A stretch of DNA of 37,881 nt from NCBI GenBank assembly GCA_024278175.1, contig JAJRTS010000096.1, positions 1 to 37,881 on the forward strand. Direction: 5' to 3'. Of this stretch, positions 32,618 to 37,881 are shown one piece after another (within the stretch, counting starts at the first letter, position 1; the number at the start of each line of letters is the position of its first letter). The notes beneath the pieces were generated by a model that did no database searches, was not told the DNA's origin, and saw only the letters and a program-made list of their open reading frames with translations. This DNA is from Gemmatimonadales bacterium (GTDB lineage: Bacteria; Gemmatimonadota; Glassbacteria; GWA2-58-10). The position numbers and the translations under genes are program-made.

Positions 32618-33834
32618 GCTGAATGCTCTTGTTGGCTGAGCCGGTCGTTATCCGGGGGTTTTTCGCTCTCGCCGGAGGAGTAATTACCGTATTCCTTAAG
32701 CAGCATCTCGCTGCCGATCTCGTTAAACTTGTCGACTGTTTCCCGCAGTTCACTGGAGAGGTTGTGGCTGAACGCGTAAAGCTCCACCACCGGCCCCAGC
32801 CGCTTGACCAGGTGAACCAGCGAAACGAAATCGCCATCACCGCTGACCAGCGCCACCACGTCCAGCTCCCGCGCGGACTCGATAATGTCGATTGCGATCC
32901 CCATGTCCCAGTCGCCCTTGGCCGAACCATCGGTGAACGACTTGAGTTCCTTGCGGCGCACCTGGTAGCCCTTTTTCTTAAGCAGGCTGATAAAGCCGCT
33001 CTGGTCGATCTCGGGGGATTCGACAACGTAGGCCACGGCCATGATCTGGCGGCGCTTGCCGATAATCAGGTCGAGGATCGACTCGTAATCCAGCCGCGCC
33101 CCGTCGAGTTTCTTGGCGGCGTAGAACATGTTCTGTACGTCGATAAACACGCCAACCCGGATATTTTCCTCCGGGATTTCATCCAGGTGGCGGCGCAGGG
33201 ACTCGCTGCCGGACTCGCCCGGCTGAACGCCGCCCTCGATCCGGCCGAGCTGCTTGCGTAGTGATTCTATCTCCCGGGTCTGTTCTATCAGCAGACCCTT
33301 CAGCTCACGTCCCATGCCCTCGATCCTCTCTTCCAGGGCCTGAATTTTGGACATGCAAAGCGGGCGCTGGGCCAGCAGACTGCTGCCGGAGTCACGGAAA
33401 CCGCGGCTGAGCAGGGTTTCGAATTCATCCAGCAGGACGGCCTGTTTCTCATGCAGCAGTACCCAGAGCAGGATACAGGCGGTTTTGCGGTCGATTGAGC
33501 CCTCGGACTGCAGGGCCTCCAGTTGCTCGCGCAGCTTGATATCTCCAAGGCCGAGATAGTTTTTCAACCGGCCGACCAACTCCTGGTCCACTGCTCCCCA
33601 GATGCTGCCGGAGGCGCGCTGGGGGCCAATCTTCCAGGCTTCGATCAGGATTTCGATCAACTCGTGGGTGCGGGCCTGGCGCAGGTCGAATTGCTCGTCG
33701 CGTGTTGTGCAGCGATGAGCGAGCTCCACCAGCCGCTGGCGCTCGAACAGGTTTTCCAGCAGCAGCCTGAGCTGCTCATTGGACGGGAAGCAGAGTTTGT
33801 CCCGGTCGGTGTCGGTTTCGTTTCCGGTGTGCAT
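32614..33834 (-). CDS. NYN-domain (LabA/DUF88, PIN-like) putative RNase with helical N-terminus
   Basis: A 406-residue protein. Residues 1-155 form a helical domain I do not recognise, 160-200 a coiled coil (KIQALEERIEGMGRELKG), and 225-380 a NYN domain: VGVFIDVQNM (D232, N235), AKGDWDMGIAIDI (D308, D310, D316) and VALVSGDGDF (D333, D335). These are the acidic residues of PIN-like nucleases, so Mg-dependent RNA cleavage is expected; NYN proteins of the LabA type act on RNA in bacteria. The tail is disordered. ATG 33834 has a weak AAAGG upstream. The gene overlaps trkA by 4 nt, an unusual pairing that implies co-regulation with K+ uptake. Confidence 0.85.
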   Translation of the reverse strand: MHTGNETDTDRDKLCFPSNEQLRLLLENLFERQRLVELAHRCTTRDEQFDLRQARTHELIEILIEAWKIGPQRASGSIWGAVDQELVGRLKNYLGLGDIKLREQLEALQSEGSIDRKTACILLWVLLHEKQAVLLDEFETLLSRGFRDSGSSLLAQRPLCMSKIQALEERIEGMGRELKGLLIEQTREIESLRKQLGRIEGGVQPGESGSESLRRHLDEIPEENIRVGVFIDVQNMFYAAKKLDGARLDYESILDLIIGKRRQIMAVAYVVESPEIDQSGFISLLKKKGYQVRRKELKSFTDGSAKGDWDMGIAIDIIESARELDVVALVSGDGDFVSLVHLVKRLGPVVELYAFSHNLSSELRETVDKFNEIGSEMLLKEYGNYSSGESEKPPDNDRLSQQEHSA

Positions 33835-33924
33835 TTTCGGTTATGCCTTTCTTTACGTGTAAATTGAGAATGAGATTAAATACCGCGCACTAAATATACA
33901 TATAACAGGCTTTCTCATGCAAAT

Positions 33925-35130
33925 TTAATCGTTAATCTCAATTCTTGCCAGCCGCAGTCCGACCAGGATAATAAACAGGAAGTTGAAAGCCAGCATCAGC
34001 ATCGCCTGTTCGTAGCCGATCATGGTCAGGAACAGGGCGCAGAAACCGGCGAAGCTGTTGAAGGAGTAAATCAGCAGCACGGCGTCGGCAGGCTTGAGTC
34101 CCATTCGCACCAGGCGATGGCTGCTGTGGTCCTTGCCCCCCAGTGACACGGGTCTGCCGCGGAAGATGCGGGTAAGCGTGACCAGTGTCACGTCGAAAAT
34201 GGGGTAGATCAGTACCAGCATCGGGATGGCCAGCGACAGCTTGAGCCCACCGCCCGGAACACCGGCGGCCGTGCCCCAACTGCCGATAATCGAGAGACCG
34301 GCGATGACAAAGCCGGTAAAGAGCGCTCCCGAGTCGCCCATGAAGATGCGGGCGCGCGGGAAGTTGTGCGGCAGAAAGCCTACACCGGCTCCCACGAGGA
34401 TGAAGAAAATATATCCCAGGTCGATCTGGCCGTTGACGAAACTGATCAGGCCGAAAAAGAAGCTGCTGGTGACCGCCACTCCGCAGGAGAGACCGTTCAT
34501 GTTGTCGATCAGGTTGAAAGCGTTGGTCAGGCCGATTATCCAGAGCACGGTGAACGGGTAGGCCAGCCAACTGAGCCAGGGCATGCCCCACATGACGCCC
34601 ACGTCGGTGAAAAAGGCCACGCTGATTCCATAGTAGATCAGAAAGAAGGCGGCGATAAGCTGGCCGGCGAGTTTGATGCGGGGATTGACTCCTCCGCGCG
34701 CGTCGTCCGCGTTGCCCACCAGCAGCAGGATAGTACCGCCGATCAGCAGGCCCAGCACCTTGTCCTCACCGTTGGCGGCGATAATCCCGCCCAGCGTGCA
34801 CCAGAGGGCGGCAATCGTGAAAAAGAGAATGCTCCTGCGCGGATGCCGGACGATCCCGTAGAGCTGAAACAACAGCCCGGTGAACATCGGCAGGGCTTCC
34901 CACACGCCCACCATCCCGCGGATCATCAACCCCAGCAGGAACGCCATGTAGATAGCGTTGCCGCCCAGCAGGGGCACGGCTTCGCCGTGGAAGCGGTCGG
35001 AGCGGGGATTGTCCACCACTCCCGCCTCAAGGGCGAGACGCTTGAAAATGAGCACGAGAATATAGGACAACACGCTCACTCCGGCCAGGATGATCAGGGC
35101 CGAAGTGATTATGTCTGTGGTGAAGATCAT
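33925..35130 (-). CDS. Polyprenyl-phosphate sugar-1-phosphate transferase (MraY/WecA/TagO family)
   Basis: A 401-residue polytopic inner-membrane enzyme that moves a sugar-1-phosphate (typically GlcNAc-1-P or similar) from a UDP-sugar to undecaprenyl phosphate, starting a surface polysaccharide. The early VDNPRSDRFHGEAVPLLGG is a family hallmark. Catalytic-region motifs are VGNADDARGG, TNAFNLIDNMNGLSCG, RIFMGDSGALFTGF and the cytoplasmic loop GKDHSSHRLVRMG. The family usually has DGxDGL or DNMDGL where this protein has DNMNGL, an Asp-to-Asn change. Roughly ten or more membrane helices are predicted. It precedes the NYN gene and follows the epimerase gene by about 55 nt, so it belongs to the polysaccharide operon. 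Confidence 0.88.
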   Translation of the reverse strand: MIFTTDIITSALIILAGVSVLSYILVLIFKRLALEAGVVDNPRSDRFHGEAVPLLGGNAIYMAFLLGLMIRGMVGVWEALPMFTGLLFQLYGIVRHPRRSILFFTIAALWCTLGGIIAANGEDKVLGLLIGGTILLLVGNADDARGGVNPRIKLAGQLIAAFFLIYYGISVAFFTDVGVMWGMPWLSWLAYPFTVLWIIGLTNAFNLIDNMNGLSCGVAVTSSFFFGLISFVNGQIDLGYIFFILVGAGVGFLPHNFPRARIFMGDSGALFTGFVIAGLSIIGSWGTAAGVPGGGLKLSLAIPMLVLIYPIFDVTLVTLTRIFRGRPVSLGGKDHSSHRLVRMGLKPADAVLLIYSFNSFAGFCALFLTMIGYEQAMLMLAFNFLFIILVGLRLARIEIND

Positions 35131-35185
35131 AAGGGGTCCCGGTTACAGTGCCACAAACGGACAGGCGATCCGTCCATCTCGCAGC

Positions 35186-36181
35186 TCAATCCCGGCCAGG
35201 GGCCAGCAGGGTTTCCGGGCCGGCCTGGCGAACGTAGTCGATTACCCGCCGCAGGATTTCATCAAGGTCGTGGCAGGGCTTGTAGCCCGTGGCCCGGTGG
35301 ACCTTGGAAATGTCGGGAATCCGGCGAAACATGTCCTCAAATCCTTTGGCGTAGGCTTCGTCGTAAGGGATCGTCACGATTTCCGATTCGCCGCCGCTCA
35401 TCGTTCTGATCTTTTCGGCCAGGTCGGCGATAGTGATTTCCTGGTTGTTGCCCACGTTGTAAATCTGTCCCTCGGCTTCGGGGAGTTTGCTGAGGCGGAT
35501 CAGGTATTCGACCGTGTCGGCCACGTAGGTGAAACAGCGGCTCTGCCTGCCGTTGCCGTAAACCTGGATCGGTTGGCCGAGCAGCGCCTTGGCCACGAAC
35601 CGGGGGATGACCATTCCGTAGCGTCCGGTCTGCCGGGGACCCACTGTGTTGAACAGCCTGGCGATCACTACCGGCAGATTTTTTTCCTGGTGATAAGCCA
35701 GCGCCAGGAACTCGTCCACCGCCTTGGAGCAGGCGTACGACCAGCGGTTTTTGGTGGTGGGGCCCATCAGGCTGTCGTCTTCCTCGCTGAAGGGGACCTT
35801 TTCGCTTTTGCCGTAGATTTCGCTGGTGGAGGTGATCAGGGTTTTCTTTCTGTAGCGGTTGGCCACCTTGAGCACCATTTCCGAGCCGAGGATGTTGGTT
35901 TCTATCACCTCCACAGGCCGGTTGACAATCAACTCGACACCCACGGAGGCGGCCAGGTGGAAAATGATGTCGCACTCGCAGACCAGCCGGTCCATCACTG
36001 TCTCGTTGAGAATACTCTCAATGGCGAAAGTGAATTCGGGGTTGTCCACCAACTGTTCTATGTTACTCATCCGGCCGGTGGAAAGGTCATCGATCACCGT
36101 GACCTGATGACCCAGCTCCAGCAATTTTTCGCACAGGTGCGATCCAATAAATCCGGCTCCACCGGTAACAAGCGCTTTCAT
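35186..36181 (-). CDS. NAD-dependent nucleotide-sugar epimerase/dehydratase (extended SDR)
   Basis: A 331-residue extended short-chain dehydrogenase. The NAD-binding GGAGFIGSHL is at 7-16, VIDDLSTGR follows, and the catalytic site has the Ser/Thr in TSTSEIYG and the YxxxK in YACSKAVDE. FNTVGPRQTGRYGMVIPRF and GNGRQSRCFTYVADT are typical of the UDP-glucuronate decarboxylase/UDP-glucose 4-epimerase branch. It makes or converts an activated sugar for the adjacent glycosyltransferases; the exact sugar cannot be read here. GGAG lies about 9 nt before ATG 36181. It sits between the GT4 gene and the sugar-phosphate transferase. Confidence 0.9.
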   Translation of the reverse strand: MKALVTGGAGFIGSHLCEKLLELGHQVTVIDDLSTGRMSNIEQLVDNPEFTFAIESILNETVMDRLVCECDIIFHLAASVGVELIVNRPVEVIETNILGSEMVLKVANRYRKKTLITSTSEIYGKSEKVPFSEEDDSLMGPTTKNRWSYACSKAVDEFLALAYHQEKNLPVVIARLFNTVGPRQTGRYGMVIPRFVAKALLGQPIQVYGNGRQSRCFTYVADTVEYLIRLSKLPEAEGQIYNVGNNQEITIADLAEKIRTMSGGESEIVTIPYDEAYAKGFEDMFRRIPDISKVHRATGYKPCHDLDEILRRVIDYVRQAGPETLLAPGRD

Positions 36182-36275
36182 CTGAATTCTCTCCGATCAT
36201 CGCAAAAACTTGTGAATAGTAAGGAGCCCGGAAAAGGTGGCCGGCCGGACACCGCCACATGCGGGCAGAGCGGAA

Positions 36276-36289
36276 TCCATCCGGATGGA
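36276..36289. repeat. 14-bp perfect palindrome between GT4 and epimerase genes
   Basis: TCCATCCGGATGGA is a perfect palindrome in the 159-bp gap. A short T run follows on the plus strand only (36294-36298), so it is not a good terminator for the minus-strand genes. It could be a protein-binding site. Confidence 0.3.
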
Positions 36290-36340
36290 AAGATTTTTCG
36301 CTGCGCCGGGGCAGATTGCGAACGTGACGGACAAAGAGGT

Positions 36341-37540
36341 TCAGCCAGGATAATTTCCCGCCTTTTCTCTGGTCAGCAGGCTGCGGTAGAGTCGATCGAT
36401 ATCTTCGAGCAGCCTGTTTTTATCGAACATCGGATAAGCTTTTCGCCGTCCGGCCTTCCCCATCATCTCCCGCCGCTGGGGTTTGGCCAGCAGGTACATG
36501 ATCGCCAGGGCCAGGGCGCGGTGATCGTTGGACGGGACCAGCAGGCCGTTGTCGCCATCGAGAATAAGGTCCCGCACTCCGCCCACATCTGTACTGACAA
36601 CCGGCTTGCCGGCTGCCATTGCCTCGATCAGCGCCACAGGCAACCCTTCGTTGAACGAACTCAACGTTACGACATCAAGCCCGGAGTAGATTTTGGTTAA
36701 GTTATGCTGGAACCCCATGAAAATCACCTTGGATTCCAGGCCGAACTCCCTGGTTTTTTGCTCCAGGTGCTCACGCAACTCGCCGTCGCCGATAATCAGA
36801 AAGCAAACGTTATCCATCTTCCCGGCGATAACGCGCGTCGCCTTGAGGAAGCACAGGTGGTTCTTGATCGGAACCAGCCGGGCGACTATTCCCACCAGCA
36901 GGGTACCAGGCGCCAGGCCAAGCTCCCGCTGGAGCAACTCGGGGTCGGCGTTTGTGCGAACGAACGGCTTCAGGTCCAGACCCAGCGGAACCGAAATAAC
37001 CTTTTCCGCCTCGGCGATCTTGTAACCCACTATCTCACGCCTTTGCTGTTCGCCCACGGTAATAATGACATCGGTGAATTTAGCCATCAGCCGTTCAAGC
37101 CACAAGAAAAATTTGGTGCGTAAATAGCCGAAATAGCTGTGAAATACATGACCGTGGAAGGTGTGGATGATCACGGGCACGCCGGTCAGTTTGGCTGCCA
37201 GACGGCCGACAAAGCCCGCTTTTGCGGTGTGGGTGTGGACTATATCCGGTTTTTCGCGACGGATCATGCGGATCAGGTTAACAAGCGCCCTCAGGTCGTC
37301 GCGGATGAATATCTCCCTGCCCAGAGCGTCGATTATGATCGGGTGGACGTTTTTCTGTTCGGCGAAGTCATTCATATTCCCTTCCGCCGGAGACTCGCGC
37401 CCGGTGACAAGCTGGCTGACGTAGGTGGACGAATCCAGCTCGCTGTTGAGAATGATCACGTGCAGGGCCGGCCCGCCGATATTGAGCCGGGCGATAATCC
37501 TCAGGATCTTGTACTTGCGTTCAGTCGCGGTTTTGGCCAA
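36341..37540 (-). CDS. Glycosyltransferase family 4 (GT-B fold)
   Basis: A 399-residue glycosyltransferase adding a sugar to a lipid-linked or surface polysaccharide. The N-terminal Rossmann half has ILRIIARLNIGGPALHV and PDIVHTHTAKAGFVGRLAAKL; the C-terminal half has GIVARLVPIKNH, FLIIGDGELREHLE, and the donor-site SSFNEGLPVALIEAMAAGKPVVSTDVGG, the EX7E motif of GT4 enzymes. The start is TTG at 37540, supported by AAAGG about 8 nt upstream; no in-frame ATG is near. It begins the cluster segment visible here, 280 nt below the end of another minus-strand gene, with repeat copy C between them. Confidence 0.9.
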   Translation of the reverse strand: MAKTATERKYKILRIIARLNIGGPALHVIILNSELDSSTYVSQLVTGRESPAEGNMNDFAEQKNVHPIIIDALGREIFIRDDLRALVNLIRMIRREKPDIVHTHTAKAGFVGRLAAKLTGVPVIIHTFHGHVFHSYFGYLRTKFFLWLERLMAKFTDVIITVGEQQRREIVGYKIAEAEKVISVPLGLDLKPFVRTNADPELLQRELGLAPGTLLVGIVARLVPIKNHLCFLKATRVIAGKMDNVCFLIIGDGELREHLEQKTREFGLESKVIFMGFQHNLTKIYSGLDVVTLSSFNEGLPVALIEAMAAGKPVVSTDVGGVRDLILDGDNGLLVPSNDHRALALAIMYLLAKPQRREMMGKAGRRKAYPMFDKNRLLEDIDRLYRSLLTREKAGNYPG

Positions 37541-37616
37541 CGTTTCAGCCTTTCCATCCCGGGGAGAGCGGGGAAAATGTCCGCTTAATAAAAAAAGTTG
37601 CGAAAAATCCTGAAAG

Positions 37617-37821
37617 CGTGGTGAAAAATACGGAGAACGGGCATAACGGTTGTCAAGGGCCGTTCCCCGTTATCCTGTCCGAAAGTCGTCGTGAACAATG
37701 TAACTACTTGGTTTAACACAAATAAAAGCGATATAAAAAGGAACGTCTTATCTTGCCCTTGGCAACCGACCAGGCAAAATATTTCATTCGAGGGCGTTGA
37801 ACGTGTTCTTTCAGCGCCCTC
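37617..37821 (-). repeat. Dispersed compound-hairpin repeat, copy C
   Basis: Read on the minus strand, it starts GAGGGCGCTGAA directly after the TAA of the right-edge gene and pairs with TTCAACGCCCTC as the first hairpin, then GAATGAA. The arms are GTTGCCAAGGGC and GCCCTTGACAAC; the central part TGTGTTAAACC to GTTACATTG and CTTTCGG to GGATAACGGGGAACGGCC closely matches copy B. It ends TTTTTCACCACG about 75 nt before the GT4 start. The gap 37541-37821 holds this repeat and no gene. Confidence 0.85.
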
Positions 37822-37881
37822 TTAAATCCAGTCTTTCCACCAGTAATCCAGGATCGCGGCGTATTCGTGCAACACAGCTCC
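37822..37881 (-). CDS. C-terminal fragment of a gene cut by the right edge
   Basis: The last 19 codons of a minus-strand frame, reading GAVLHEYAAILDYWWKDWI before TAA at 37824-37822. The residue make-up looks like a real protein tail and the frame runs off the window. Its place at the head of the polysaccharide cluster suggests a biosynthesis gene, but nothing in the fragment identifies it. Confidence 0.4.
   Translation of the reverse strand, partial: GAVLHEYAAILDYWWKDWI

Noticed and set aside
36276-36300. Palindrome followed by a T run as a plus-strand terminator
   Set aside because: No plus-strand gene lies upstream, and the stem is only 7 bp with no proper loop.
1-37881. tRNA, rRNA, CRISPR array, prophage or integron structures
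   Set aside because: No cloverleaf with a CCA end, no rRNA motifs, no regularly spaced repeats, and no integrase or phage genes were seen on reading both strands.

Overview
The window is a stretch of bacterial chromosome with high GC content, densely packed with genes and coded almost entirely on the minus strand. Only three intact genes lie on the plus strand: the epimerase at 404-1435, a STAS protein at 5992-6369 and an unknown protein at 7801-8340. A TonB-dependent receptor with a carboxypeptidase-regulatory-like N-terminus, a PorV/PorQ-type barrel, and a large secreted protein with a type IX secretion (T9SS)-like C-terminal domain point to a Gram-negative member of the FCB superphylum (Bacteroidota/Fibrobacterota/Gemmatimonadota and related candidate phyla). 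The high GC makes an uncultured candidate lineage more likely than a typical Bacteroidetes species. This placement is inference; no rRNA gene is present.

Layout. 1-5.6 kb: dipeptide epimerase, tsaD, cysteine desulfurase, then a membrane protein overlapping a TPR lipoprotein. 6-8.4 kb: a STAS protein lacking the usual phosphorylatable serine, an SH3b envelope protein and an unknown helical protein. 8.4-9.7 kb: an AT-richer island with one orphan lipoprotein. 9.7-19.2 kb: a PorV-like barrel, a methyltransferase, an 1157-residue secreted protein, a frameshifted REP-associated transposase (RAYT) flanked by REP palindromes, and an 1101-residue TonB-dependent receptor with its own strong promoter. 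19.5-22.2 kb: the exbB-exbD-exbD-tonB operon that could energise that receptor. 22.2-24.2 kb: two oligopeptide-type ABC ATPases without permeases. 24.4-26.6 kb: HU and a TolC-family protein. 26.8-33.8 kb: PHP phosphoesterase, lepA, trkH, trkA and a NYN-domain protein whose stop overlaps the trkA start. 33.9-37.9 kb: envelope polysaccharide genes (polyprenyl-phosphate sugar-1-phosphate transferase, sugar-nucleotide epimerase, GT4 glycosyltransferase, and the tail of another gene at the right edge).

The most unusual signal is not a gene. It is a dispersed, roughly 140-210 bp, compound-hairpin repeat present four times (7344-7549, 10809-10944, 31023-31230, 37617-37821). All copies share a hairpin at one end, a long inverted repeat built on GTTGTCAAGGGC/GCCCTTGACAAC, and an end motif like TTTTTCAACACG. 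Arm substitutions are partly compensatory. Two copies begin at the stop codon of the preceding gene, and one separates trkA from trkH. I recognise no named family.
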